This document shows, piece after piece, positions 1-8,195 of a stretch of DNA of 64,000 nt (its first letter is position 1; each line of letters begins with the position of its first letter). The position numbers and the translations under genes were made by a program. Below the pieces are notes generated by a model. That model was given only the letters and a program-made list of their open reading frames with translations, did no database searches and was not told where the DNA came from. Location of the stretch: positions 62,001 through 126,000 of the forward strand of contig NZ_BCQP01000025.1 in assembly GCF_001552135.1 (NCBI RefSeq), read 5' to 3'. Source of the DNA: Actinomadura chibensis NBRC 106107. Its GTDB lineage: Bacteria > Actinomycetota > Actinomycetes > Streptosporangiales > Streptosporangiaceae.

Positions 1-1595
1 CGCGCGCGGTGAACGCGACGCAGCTCGTCCTCGGGGTGTCGCGGCGGGGGCGGCTCGCGCAACTGCTGCGGCCGGGCATCGGGGTGACGACGACCGCGCG
101 GTCCGGCGGCATCGACGTGCACATGGTCACGCACGACCAGGCGCACCGCGGCGTCATGCGTCCGGTGCGCGACGAGGGGCTGTCGCTCAACCGCCGCCTC
201 GCCGGGTTCCTGCTCGCCGCGGGCGGGCTGCCGCTGCTGACGTTCGGGCTGGTGCACGCGCGGCCGACGCTGTCGCTGCCGTCGGACATCCTGTTCTTCC
301 TCGCCGCCGTCGTCGGGATCGCGCTGGTCGGCGGGATGTGGCCCGCGCTGTTCACGGCGGTCGCCGGGTTCCTGCTGCTCAACTGGTACTTCACGCCGCC
401 GATCAACCGGTTCACCGTCGCCGAGCAGGAGAACCTCGTCGCGCTCGCGGTGTTCGTGCTGGTCGGCATCGGGGTCAGCGTCGTCGTGGACGACGCCGCC
501 CGGCGCTCGCGGGAGGCGGCGAAGCTCGGCGGCGAGGCGGGCCTGCTGTCCGCGCTCGCCGGGAACGTGCTGCGCGGCGAGCGCGCCCTCGACACCCTCC
601 TCGGCCGGATGCGGGAGACGTTCGGGCTGACGTCGGTCACGCTGCTGGAGCGTCCCGTCCCGGCGACGCCGGACAGCCACGACGACCCGGCCGACTGGCG
701 GATCGTCGCGACCGTCGGCGGGCGGCCGTGCACCGCGCCCGGCGAGGGCGACACCGAGATCCCCGCCGGGGACGGCCTCACCCTCGCGATCCGGGGCCGC
801 CCGCTCCCGGCGGGGGACCGGCGGGTGCTGGAGGCGTTCGCCGTGCAGGCGGCGGGCGCGCTGCGGCAGCAGCGGCTGGAGGCGGAGGCCGAGCGGGCCC
901 GTCCGCTGGAGGCCGCCGACCGGATGCGGACCGCCCTGCTCAACGCCGTCAGCCACGACCTGCGCACGCCGCTCGCCTCGGCGAAGGCGGCGGTCGACAG
1001 CCTCGGCACGACGTCCGTCGACTGGACGCCGGACGAGCGCGCCGAGCTGCTCGACACCGCCCGCCAGTCCCTCGACCGGCTCGACCGGCTGGTCGCCAAC
1101 CTGCTCGACATGAGCCGGCTGCAGGCCGGGGTCCTCGGCATCGCCGCGCGGCCGCTCGCGCTGGACGAGATCGTCCCGCGCGCCCTGGACGACGTGAGGG
1201 ACGGGGACCGGGTGAGCGTCCGGCTGGACCCCGGGCTGCCGGAGGTGGCGGCCGACCCGGCGCTGCTGGAGCGCGTCCTCGTCAACCTGATCGGGAACGC
1301 GCTGCGGCACAGCCCGCCCGGCGAGCCCGTCCTCCTCACGGCGGGCGCCATCAAGGACCGGGTGGAGCTGCGGATCGCCGACCGCGGGCCGGGCGTCCGG
1401 CCCCGCGACCGGGAGCGGATCTTCCAGCCGTTCCAGCGGCTGGACGACCGCGACAACCACACCGGGGTCGGGCTCGGCCTCGCGCTCGCCCGCGGGCTGA
1501 CCGAGGCGATGGGCGGCGAGCTCGTCCCCGAGGACACGCCGGGCGGCGGCCTCACCATGATCGTCGCCCTTCCCGTACACGGGCGGGCGGCATGA
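1..1595 (+). CDS. kdpD: KdpD-type osmosensitive K+ channel sensor histidine kinase, 3' part (5' end outside window)
   Basis: The frame is open at the left edge, and the first residues resemble the end of the universal-stress-type domain of KdpD, so this is the C-terminal two thirds of a protein usually of 800-900 residues. Four hydrophobic segments (about nt 205-490) match the DUF4118 membrane domain. A GAF-like linker follows, then the HisKA box SHDLRTPLAS with its phospho-accepting His at nt 954-956, the N box NLIGNALRHS, and the ATP-lid motifs DRGPGV and GLGLALARGL. In this family the kinase senses K+ limitation or turgor and phosphorylates KdpE. Its stop overlaps the kdpE start (ATGA). 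The GTG at nt 9 is internal, not a start. Confidence 0.93.
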   Translation, partial: RAVNATQLVLGVSRRGRLAQLLRPGIGVTTTARSGGIDVHMVTHDQAHRGVMRPVRDEGLSLNRRLAGFLLAAGGLPLLTFGLVHARPTLSLPSDILFFLAAVVGIALVGGMWPALFTAVAGFLLLNWYFTPPINRFTVAEQENLVALAVFVLVGIGVSVVVDDAARRSREAAKLGGEAGLLSALAGNVLRGERALDTLLGRMRETFGLTSVTLLERPVPATPDSHDDPADWRIVATVGGRPCTAPGEGDTEIPAGDGLTLAIRGRPLPAGDRRVLEAFAVQAAGALRQQRLEAEAERARPLEAADRMRTALLNAVSHDLRTPLASAKAAVDSLGTTSVDWTPDERAELLDTARQSLDRLDRLVANLLDMSRLQAGVLGIAARPLALDEIVPRALDDVRDGDRVSVRLDPGLPEVAADPALLERVLVNLIGNALRHSPPGEPVLLTAGAIKDRVELRIADRGPGVRPRDRERIFQPFQRLDDRDNHTGVGLGLALARGLTEAMGGELVPEDTPGGGLTMIVALPVHGRAA

Positions 1596-2257
1596 GCCGG
1601 GTCCTGGTCGTGGACGACGAGCCGCAGCTCCTGCGGGCGCTGCGGATCAACCTGCGCGCCCGCGGCTACGCCGTGGACGTCGCCGCCGACGGCACCGCCG
1701 CGCTCCGCCAGGCCGGGGCGGCGCCGCCGGACCTCGTCGTCCTCGACCTCGGGCTGCCGGACATCCCGGGCGTGGACGTCATCCACGGGCTGCGCGGCTG
1801 GACGCGCGTCCCGATCATCGTCCTGTCCGGGCGGGCGGGCAGCCAGGACAAGGTGGAGGCGCTGGAGGCGGGCGCCGACGACTACGTGACGAAGCCGTTC
1901 GACATCGAGGAGCTGGTCGCCCGCATCCGCGCGGTGACCCGGCGCGTGTCGGTGGCGGGCGAGGTCGCGCGGGCGGACGTCGGCGAGCACACCGTCGACC
2001 TGGTGGGCAAGACGGTGTCCGGCGGCGTCCGGCTGACGCCGACCGAGTGGCACCTGCTGGAGATCCTCGTCCGCAACCCGGGCAAGCTGATCAGCCAGCG
2101 GCAGCTCCTCACCAGCGTGTGGGGGCCGTCCTACCAGCGCGAGACCCACTACCTGCGGCAGTACATGGCGCAGCTCCGCCGGAAGCTGGAGAAGGACCCG
2201 GCGCATCCCCGGCACCTGCTCACCGAGCCCGGGATGGGGTACCGCTTCCAGCCCTGA
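1592..2257 (+). CDS. kdpE: KdpE-type OmpR-family response regulator
   Basis: Protein of 221 residues with an N-terminal receiver domain (acidic pair D8-D9, phospho-acceptor D52 in VVLDLGLPD, K101 in VTKPFD) and a C-terminal winged helix ending in the usual GYRF motif. The ATG overlaps the kdpD stop by four bases, so kinase and regulator are translationally coupled. KdpE normally activates the kdpFABC K+ uptake operon, which is not in this window and presumably lies to the left. The stop codon lies inside the first unit of a tandem decamer repeat. Confidence 0.93.
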   Translation: MSRVLVVDDEPQLLRALRINLRARGYAVDVAADGTAALRQAGAAPPDLVVLDLGLPDIPGVDVIHGLRGWTRVPIIVLSGRAGSQDKVEALEAGADDYVTKPFDIEELVARIRAVTRRVSVAGEVARADVGEHTVDLVGKTVSGGVRLTPTEWHLLEILVRNPGKLISQRQLLTSVWGPSYQRETHYLRQYMAQLRRKLEKDPAHPRHLLTEPGMGYRFQP

Positions 2258-2290
2258 CCAGCCCTGACCAGCCCTGACCAGCCCTGACCA
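2251..2290. repeat. Four perfect tandem copies of the decamer GCCCTGACCA
   Basis: Units start at 2251, 2261, 2271 and 2281, and a degenerate fifth begins at 2291. The TGA in the first unit is the kdpE stop. Because 10 is not a multiple of 3, successive units place TGA in different frames, so the array closes all three forward frames. Confidence 0.95.
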
Positions 2291-2354
2291 GCCCGGACCC
2301 GCCCCATGCCTGATCTCCGTGAGGGGGGAAGGAACCCGTCCTGGAGGTGGGGGA

Positions 2355-3419
2355 GTGGACAGGAACACCAGGTTCAAGGCGGGGGCGGTGGCGGCGGCCG
2401 GGGTGCTGGCGCTCGCCGGGTGCAGCTCGGACGGCGGCGAGGCCGAGTCGACGGTCGCGCGGACGTCCGCGCCGGTCGGCGACTCGGCGTCGCAGTTGCA
2501 GGGGCAGTACGAGCGGGTCGTGGACGCCGTCCTGCCGTCCGTCGTGAAGATCGAGACGGACCAGGGGGAGGGCTCGGGCGTCGTCTTCGACGGGAACGGG
2601 AACATCGTCACGAACGCGCACGTGGTGGCCGGGGCGCGGCGGATCCAGGTGACGGCGGCGAGCGGCGGCGCCACCCTGACCGCGCAGCCGGTCGGCGCGT
2701 TCGCGGCCGACGACCTCGCCGTCGTCAAGGTCCAGGGCGGGACGCTCAAACCGGCGTCGTGGGGCGAGTCGGGGAAGGCGGAGGTCGGGCAGATCGTCCT
2801 CGCGATGGGCAACCCGCTGGGGCTCTCCGGGAGCGTGACGAACGGGATCGTGTCCGCCCTGCACCGGACGGTCTCGACCAAGGGCGAGGGCGCGTTCCAG
2901 GGCTCGACGATCGCGGACGCCATCCAGACCAGCGCGGCGATCAACCCGGGCAACAGCGGGGGCGCGCTCGTCGCGCTGAACGGGCAGGTGATCGGGGTGC
3001 CGACGGCCGCCGCCTCGGACCCGGCGATCGGCGGCGCGGCGGCCGGGATCGGCTTCGCGACGCCGAGCGACACGGTGAAGCGGATCGTCCCGCAGCTGAT
3101 CCAGAGCGGGAAGGTGTCGAACTCGGGGCGGGCCGCGCTCGGCGTGACGGTGCGGACGATCGTCGACCCGGAGAGCGGGCGGCGGACGGCGGTCGCCGTC
3201 GTGCAGGTCGAGCGGAACAGCGGCGCGGCCGAGGCGGGGATCGCGGCGGGGGACCTGATCCTCTCGGTGAACGGGACGGCCACCCCCGACCAGACGGCGC
3301 TGTCGTCGGTGCTCGCGAACCTGAAGCCGGGCGACACGGTGAAGGTCGAGGTCCAGAAGCAGGACGGGACGAAGCGGCAGGTCCAGGTCAAGCTGGGCCA
3401 GCTCCCCGGCGGCTCCTGA
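2355..3419 (+). CDS. Lipid-anchored trypsin-like serine protease with PDZ domain (HtrA/DegP-like)
   Basis: GTG at 2355 was chosen because GGAGG (2343-2347) lies seven bases upstream. It also gives a textbook lipoprotein signal: Arg/Lys start, hydrophobic core, lipobox LALAGC with Cys23. The mature 330-residue protein has the chymotrypsin-fold triad H89 (TNAHVV), D120 (ADDLAVV) and S201 (NPGNSGG), then a PDZ domain (about residues 255-354). It is expected to sit on the outer face of the membrane and degrade or sense misfolded exported proteins. It follows kdpDE after a repeat-containing gap of about 100 bp, and co-transcription is possible. A second, larger HtrA lies at 29565, in the sigE cluster, and differs in anchoring by a transmembrane helix. 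Confidence 0.88.
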   Translation: MDRNTRFKAGAVAAAGVLALAGCSSDGGEAESTVARTSAPVGDSASQLQGQYERVVDAVLPSVVKIETDQGEGSGVVFDGNGNIVTNAHVVAGARRIQVTAASGGATLTAQPVGAFAADDLAVVKVQGGTLKPASWGESGKAEVGQIVLAMGNPLGLSGSVTNGIVSALHRTVSTKGEGAFQGSTIADAIQTSAAINPGNSGGALVALNGQVIGVPTAAASDPAIGGAAAGIGFATPSDTVKRIVPQLIQSGKVSNSGRAALGVTVRTIVDPESGRRTAVAVVQVERNSGAAEAGIAAGDLILSVNGTATPDQTALSSVLANLKPGDTVKVEVQKQDGTKRQVQVKLGQLPGGS

Positions 3420-3449
3420 CCTCCCCCCGAACCGCTGGACGCCGGGGCC

Positions 3450-3499
3450 TGTACGGCAGTACAGTGTACGCGTGTACAGCCCACTGAACGCGTGTACAG
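3450..3499. promoter_or_regulatory. Candidate TetR operator array upstream of the TetR-ABC operon
   Basis: TGTAC (3465-3469) and GTACA (3474-3478) form a perfect inverted repeat with a 4-bp spacer. The decamer GCGTGTACAG occurs at 3470-3479 and again at 3490-3499, exactly 20 bp apart, and a further TGTAC half-site starts at 3450. The array ends nine bases before the regulator ATG. Autoregulation is inferred from this position. Confidence 0.6.
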
Positions 3500-3508
3500 G
3501 GACCCCGG

Positions 3509-4171
3509 ATGCCGGGAGATGACCGGGCCGCGGACCTGACCGGCCGCGCCCGCATCCGCGACGCGGCGCTCGCCCAGTTCGCCGAGCTGGGCGAGCGGGG
3601 CGCGACGATCCGCGGGATCGCGAGGGCCGCCGGGGTGTCGCCCGCGCTCGTCCAGCACCACTTCGGGACGAAGGAGGCGCTGCGCCGGGCCTGCGACGAG
3701 TACGTCATCCAGGTCATCCGCGAGACGAAGGAGGAGGCGCTCGCGGGCGGGATGGGCGACTCCGGGTTCCTCGCCATCGCCATGCGGACCGCGCTGCCCG
3801 TCCAGCGGTACCTGGCCCGCGTCCTCGCCGACGACTCCCCGGCGGCGCGCACGCTGTTCGACGACGCCGTCGCCTACAGCGAGGACCTCCTCGCCCGCGG
3901 CGCGCCCGGGGTCGCCGCGCCGAACACCGACGACCCGCACGCCTACGCGACCGTGATGACCGCGATGAGCTTCGGCCTGATCGTCCTGCACGAGCACCTG
4001 TCGCGCGCCCTCGGCGGCGACGTCCTGATGGGCGACGGCTATCCGCGGATGGCGCTCGCGATGCTGGACGTCCTCGACGACCGGCTGCTCTCCCCGGAGC
4101 TGTCGGCGCAGGCCCGCGACGCCCTGAAAGCCCTCCGCGCCGCCGGAGGGCGGCCCCCCACCGAGGAGTGA
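3509..4171 (+). CDS. TetR/AcrR-family transcriptional regulator of the adjacent ABC exporter
   Basis: A 220-residue protein with a TetR N-terminal helix-turn-helix (about residues 15-60, with GIARAAGVSPALVQHHFGTK as recognition region) and a ligand-binding C-terminal domain unlike any subgroup I can name. Its stop overlaps the next start (GTGA), so it is the first gene of a regulator-ATPase-permease operon. Repressors so placed usually control the transporter in response to its substrate. A GTAC-based repeat array sits directly upstream. Confidence 0.88.
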   Translation: MPGDDRAADLTGRARIRDAALAQFAELGERGATIRGIARAAGVSPALVQHHFGTKEALRRACDEYVIQVIRETKEEALAGGMGDSGFLAIAMRTALPVQRYLARVLADDSPAARTLFDDAVAYSEDLLARGAPGVAAPNTDDPHAYATVMTAMSFGLIVLHEHLSRALGGDVLMGDGYPRMALAMLDVLDDRLLSPELSAQARDALKALRAAGGRPPTEE

Positions 4172-5082
4172 CGGTGACCGAGACGACGCCCCCCGTCCAG
4201 ATATCCGGCCTGGTCAAGACCTTCGGCCGGACGCGCGCCCTCGACGGCCTCGACCTGACCGTCCGGTCGGGGGAGGTGCACGGCTTCCTCGGGCCGAACG
4301 GCGCCGGGAAGTCGACCACGATCAGGATCCTGCTCGGGCTGCTGCGCGCCGACGCGGGCACGGCCCGGCTGCTCGGCGGCGACCCGTGGCGGGACGCGAC
4401 CGCGCTGCACCGGCGGCTCGCCTACGTCCCGGGCGACGTGACGCTGTGGCCGAACCTGTCCGGCGGCGAGGTCATCGACCTGCTCGGCCGGATGCGCGGC
4501 GGGACGAACCCGCGCCGCCGCGCCGAACTGCTCGACCGCTTCGAGCTCGACCCGCGCAAGAAGGGCCGCGCCTACTCCAAGGGCAACCGGCAGAAGGTCG
4601 GGCTGATCGCCGCGCTGGCGTCCGACGCCGAGCTGCTCCTGCTGGACGAGCCGACCTCCGGCCTCGACCCGCTGATGGAGGAGGTCTTCCAGGAGTGCGT
4701 CCGGGAGGAGCGGCGGGCGGGCCGGACGGTGCTGCTGTCGAGCCACATCCTGTCCGAGGTCGAGGCGCTGTGCGACCGGGTGACGATCATCCGCGGCGGC
4801 GCCGCGGTCGAGACCGGCACGCTGGCCGACCTGCGCCACCTCAGCCGCACGTCGATCCGCGCGGAGCTGGCCGGGCCGCCGGACGGGCTGCCGCTGCCCG
4901 GCGCGCACGACGTCCGGATCGACGGCACGACGATCACCTTCGAGGTGGACAACCCGCGGCTCGACGACGTCCTGCGGCAGCTCACCGAGGTCGGCGTGCG
5001 GAGCCTGACGAGCCGTCCGCCGACGCTGGAGGAGCTGTTCCTGCGGCACTACAAGGACGAGTTGCAGGAGACGGCCCGATGA
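4168..5082 (+). CDS. ABC transporter ATP-binding protein (drug/polyketide exporter type)
   Basis: A 304-residue ATPase. Walker A GPNGAGKST is at residues 42-50, the signature region SKGNRQKVG replaces canonical LSGGQ as is common in this exporter class, and Walker B LLLLDEPTSGLDP is followed by an SSH switch. The C-terminal extension of about 85 residues matches the DrrA/CcmA-like group. GTG 4168 overlaps the regulator stop; GTG 4174, behind GAGGAG, is an alternative start. It pairs with the permease that begins at 5079, and an ATPase dimer with one large permease is the likely complex. Confidence 0.9.
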   Translation: MTVTETTPPVQISGLVKTFGRTRALDGLDLTVRSGEVHGFLGPNGAGKSTTIRILLGLLRADAGTARLLGGDPWRDATALHRRLAYVPGDVTLWPNLSGGEVIDLLGRMRGGTNPRRRAELLDRFELDPRKKGRAYSKGNRQKVGLIAALASDAELLLLDEPTSGLDPLMEEVFQECVREERRAGRTVLLSSHILSEVEALCDRVTIIRGGAAVETGTLADLRHLSRTSIRAELAGPPDGLPLPGAHDVRIDGTTITFEVDNPRLDDVLRQLTEVGVRSLTSRPPTLEELFLRHYKDELQETAR

Positions 5083-6683
5083 CCGGCGGTCTTGTCGGGA
5101 CGGGCGGGCTGATCCGGCTGATCCTGCGGCGGGACCGGTTCCTGCTCCCGGGCTGGGTCGTCGTGATCGCGCTGATCCCGGTCAACTTCGTCGCGGCGAC
5201 CGGCAGGCTCTACCCCGACGCCGCCGACCGGCTCCACTACGCGCGGACGACCGGCACGAACCCCACGTTCCTCGCCCTCTACGGGCGGCTCTTCAGCACC
5301 GATCTCGGCGGCATCGTCGCGCAGCGCTCCGGGTTCGTCCCGGTGGTGGTCGGGCTGATCAGCGCGCTGACGGTCGTCCGGCACACGCGCGCCGAGGAGG
5401 AGGCCGGACGCCGCGAGCTGCTCGGCGCCACCGTGACCGGGCGCGGCGCCGGGCTCGCCGCCGCGCTGATCGTGACGATGGCGGCCAACCTCGTCCTCGC
5501 CGCGCTGCTCACCGCCGGGACGACGGCCCAGGGCCTCCCGTTCGCCGGGTCGCTCGCGTTCGGCCTCCAGCTCGCGGCGGGCGGCTGCGTGTTCGCGGCG
5601 GTCGCGGGCGTCACCGCGCAGCTCGGCGAGAGCGCGGGCGCGGCGCGCGGCGCGGCGATCGCCGCGCTCGGCGGCGCGTTCGCGGTGCGGATGGCCGCCG
5701 ACGTCGGCGGCGCGGGCAACTCCCTGTCGTGGCTCGGCTGGCTGTCCCCGTTCGGCTGGAGCAACCGGGCCCGCGCCTACGGCGGCGAGCGCTGGTGGAC
5801 GTTCGCCCTGGTCGCGGCTCTGATCGCCGTCCTGGTCGCGGCGGCCGGGGTGCTGTCGGCGCGGCGCGACGTGGGCGCGGGCATCCTGCCGCCCCGGCTC
5901 GGCCCGGCCGCGGCCCCGGCCCGGCTGTCCGGGGCGTTCGGGCTCGGCTGGCGGCTGCAAAGTCGCGCGCTGTACGGGTGGCTCGCGGGGTTCCTCGCGC
6001 TCGGCGTCGTCTTCGGCGCCCTCGCCGGGGGCGTGGAGGACATGGTCAAGGACAACCCCGACCTCAAGGAGATATTCACCCGGCTCGGCGGCCGGTCGGC
6101 CATCACCGACGCCTACTTCGCCTCCGTGCTGAGCATCGTCGGGCTGATCGTCGCCGCGTACTCGGTGTCCGCCGCGCTGCGGCTGCGCGCAGAGGAGGCC
6201 GCGCAGCGGGCCGAGCCGCTGCTCGCCACCGCGACCGGACGGCTCAGATGGGCGTCCGGCCACCTGGTCTTCGCGGCGCTCGGGCCCGCCGCCGCGCTCG
6301 CCGTGGCGGGCGCCGCCGCCGGGATCACGCACGGCCTGAACAGCGGGGACGTCGGCGGGCAGCTCCCGCGCGTGCTCGGCGCGGCGATGGCGCAGCTGCC
6401 CGCCGTGTGGCTGGCCGGGGCGATCGCGGTCGCGCTGTTCGGGGCCGCGCCGCGGCTCGCGCCCGCCGCCTGGGCGGCGGTCGGGGTGTTCACGCTGATC
6501 ACGATGTTCGGGGCGGGCCTCGACCTCAGCCGGTGGGCGCTGGACGTGTCGCCGTTCACGCACGTCCCGAAGCTCGGGCAGGGCTTCTCGATCGCGCCGC
6601 TCGGCTGGCTCACCGCGATCGCCGCCGCGCTGTCCGCGGTGGGGCTGGTCGGCCTGCGCCGCCGCGACATGGCCGGGCACTGA
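5079..6683 (+). CDS. ABC-2 type exporter permease, double-size (polyketide antibiotic exporter-like)
   Basis: A 534-residue integral membrane protein starting with ATG inside the ATPase stop (ATGA). About twelve hydrophobic segments fall in two halves separated by a hydrophilic region near the middle, as in TnrB3-type permeases where the two six-helix halves are fused. The substrate cannot be read from the sequence; antibiotic or lipid export is the family norm. There is no obvious biosynthetic cluster nearby, so self-resistance to a toxin is one option and general detoxification another. Confidence 0.87.
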   Translation: MTGGLVGTGGLIRLILRRDRFLLPGWVVVIALIPVNFVAATGRLYPDAADRLHYARTTGTNPTFLALYGRLFSTDLGGIVAQRSGFVPVVVGLISALTVVRHTRAEEEAGRRELLGATVTGRGAGLAAALIVTMAANLVLAALLTAGTTAQGLPFAGSLAFGLQLAAGGCVFAAVAGVTAQLGESAGAARGAAIAALGGAFAVRMAADVGGAGNSLSWLGWLSPFGWSNRARAYGGERWWTFALVAALIAVLVAAAGVLSARRDVGAGILPPRLGPAAAPARLSGAFGLGWRLQSRALYGWLAGFLALGVVFGALAGGVEDMVKDNPDLKEIFTRLGGRSAITDAYFASVLSIVGLIVAAYSVSAALRLRAEEAAQRAEPLLATATGRLRWASGHLVFAALGPAAALAVAGAAAGITHGLNSGDVGGQLPRVLGAAMAQLPAVWLAGAIAVALFGAAPRLAPAAWAAVGVFTLITMFGAGLDLSRWALDVSPFTHVPKLGQGFSIAPLGWLTAIAAALSAVGLVGLRRRDMAGH

Positions 6684-6709
6684 CCCCGGAGGACGCGTTC
6701 ACCGGGCCG

Positions 6710-6715
6710 TAGAAT
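6710..6715 (+). promoter_or_regulatory. -10 box TAGAAT of a leaderless promoter
   Basis: TAGAAT ends seven bases before the GTG at 6723, placing the expected transcription start at or next to the start codon. No purine-rich ribosome site is present. I could not recognise a -35 hexamer. Confidence 0.55.
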
Positions 6716-6722
6716 CGGCCCG

Positions 6723-7325
6723 GTGAGCGCTTCGAAACCCCTCGCCGTCTGCGTCTTCTGCTCCTCCAGCGGGACGATCGACCGCCGCCACGTCGACCTC
6801 GCCGCCGAGGCCGGGGCCGAGCTGGCCCGCCGCGGGCACAGCCTGGTCAGCGGCGGCGCCCAGGTGTCGTGCATGGGCGCCGTCGCCCGCGCCGCGCGGG
6901 CGGGCGGCGCCCGCACCGTCGGCGTGATCCCCGAGGGCCTCGTCGCCGTCGAGATCTCCGACGAGGACAACGACGAGCTGATCGTCACCCCCGACATGCG
7001 CGCCCGCAAGGGCGAGATGGACCGCCGCAGCGACGCGTTCCTCATCCTCCCCGGCGGCATCGGCACGCTGGAGGAGCTGTTCGAGGTGTGGACGGCCCGC
7101 GTCCTCGCCATGCACGAGAAGCCCATCGTGATCCTCGACCCGACCGGCGTGTACGACCCGCTCCGCGAGCTGATGCGCGGCCTCACCGAGCAGCACTTCG
7201 CCCGTCCGAAGATCTGGGACGCCATCGGCTGGACATCGTCCGTTCCGGAGGCGTTCGACCTGCTGGAGCGCTCCCAGCCCAGGATCGAGTTCTCGCCGGG
7301 CGACTACGCCGAAGCGGAACTCTGA
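6723..7325 (+). CDS. LOG-family (TIGR00730) nucleotide phosphoribohydrolase
   Basis: A 200-residue Rossmann-fold protein with the diagnostic motifs MRARKGEMDRRSDAF (residues 92-106) and PGGIGTLEE (110-118), which bind the nucleotide phosphate and carry the catalytic Arg and Glu. Family members hydrolyse cytokinin riboside 5'-monophosphates or AMP to base and ribose 5-phosphate. It corresponds to Rv1205 of mycobacteria in content and position relative to the tag/DUF3117 block. It is probably transcribed from a leaderless promoter and separated from the upstream permease by 39 bp. Confidence 0.88.
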   Translation: MSASKPLAVCVFCSSSGTIDRRHVDLAAEAGAELARRGHSLVSGGAQVSCMGAVARAARAGGARTVGVIPEGLVAVEISDEDNDELIVTPDMRARKGEMDRRSDAFLILPGGIGTLEELFEVWTARVLAMHEKPIVILDPTGVYDPLRELMRGLTEQHFARPKIWDAIGWTSSVPEAFDLLERSQPRIEFSPGDYAEAEL

Positions 7326-7355
7326 CCCGGCCCCCGCCGCGACCGAAGGAGACGA

Positions 7356-8195
7356 ATGAACGCCGACGTGCCCGCCTCGCGGGAGCTCGCCGGGATCGCC
7401 GAGCTCGCCGCCCGCACCGCCGGGGGCCCGCTGCGGACCGCGTTCCGGTCCCGTCCGGAGGTCGACGTGAAGCGCGACTTCCACGACCCGGTCACCGAGC
7501 ACGACCGGGCGGCGGAGGAGACCATCCGCGCGGTGCTCGCCGAGCACACGCCCGGCAGCGTCGTCGTCGGCGAGGAGGGCGGCGCGCGCGGCGGCGCGGG
7601 CTCCGACGTCCGCTGGTACGTCGACCCGATCGACGGCACCGCCAACTTCGCCGTCGGGCTGCCGTTCTTCTGCGTCTCGGTCGCCGCCGTCGCGGACGGC
7701 GAACTCGTCGCCGGAGTCGTCTACGACCCGGTGCGCGACGACATGTTCACCGCCTCCCTGGACGGCGCGACCTGCAACGGCGAGCCGATCCGGAGCCGGG
7801 GCGCGACCAGCGACGCGGCCGCCGTCGCCGCGTCGTCCTACCCCAGCGCGGCCGACCTGCGCGGCGCCGACCGCGACGAGACGCTCCGCCGCTTCGGCCG
7901 GATGGTGGACGCGTTCGCCACCCTCCGCAGGCCGGGCAGCGCCGCGCTCACCCTCGCCCACGTCGCCGCCGGGTGGACGGACGTGGCGTTCGACCCGTCC
8001 ATCAACGCCTGGGACGTCGCCGCCGCGCTCCTGCTCGTCCGGCAGGCGGGCGGGACGTACCTGCCGCTCGGCGGGCGGGACGGCGACCCCGACTGGGAGG
8101 CCCCCGGCTACCTCGCCTGCGTCGCCGGGTTCGACCTCGCCGGGTCGGTGCTGACCGAGGTCGCCGGGCTGACCGCGATGGGCGCGGGCAGGTGA
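7356..8195 (+). CDS. Inositol monophosphatase-family phosphatase
   Basis: A 279-residue protein behind AAGGAG at 7347. Metal-site motifs are GEEGG (Glu74), DPIDGTANF (residues 90-98) and INAWDVAA near residue 212, matching Mg2+-dependent, Li+-sensitive phosphatases of the SuhB/HisN superfamily. The physiological substrate may be inositol 1-phosphate, histidinol phosphate or fructose 1,6-bisphosphate. Proximity to an inositol catabolic operon favours the first, but this is inference. Its stop overlaps the next gene (GTGA). Confidence 0.88.
   Translation: MNADVPASRELAGIAELAARTAGGPLRTAFRSRPEVDVKRDFHDPVTEHDRAAEETIRAVLAEHTPGSVVVGEEGGARGGAGSDVRWYVDPIDGTANFAVGLPFFCVSVAAVADGELVAGVVYDPVRDDMFTASLDGATCNGEPIRSRGATSDAAAVAASSYPSAADLRGADRDETLRRFGRMVDAFATLRRPGSAALTLAHVAAGWTDVAFDPSINAWDVAAALLLVRQAGGTYLPLGGRDGDPDWEAPGYLACVAGFDLAGSVLTEVAGLTAMGAGR

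Noticed and set aside
338..1591. A frame running from inside kdpD into kdpE, suggesting a fusion
   Set aside because: The upstream part is an Arg/Pro/Ala shadow. Receiver-domain similarity begins exactly at the coupled ATG 1592.
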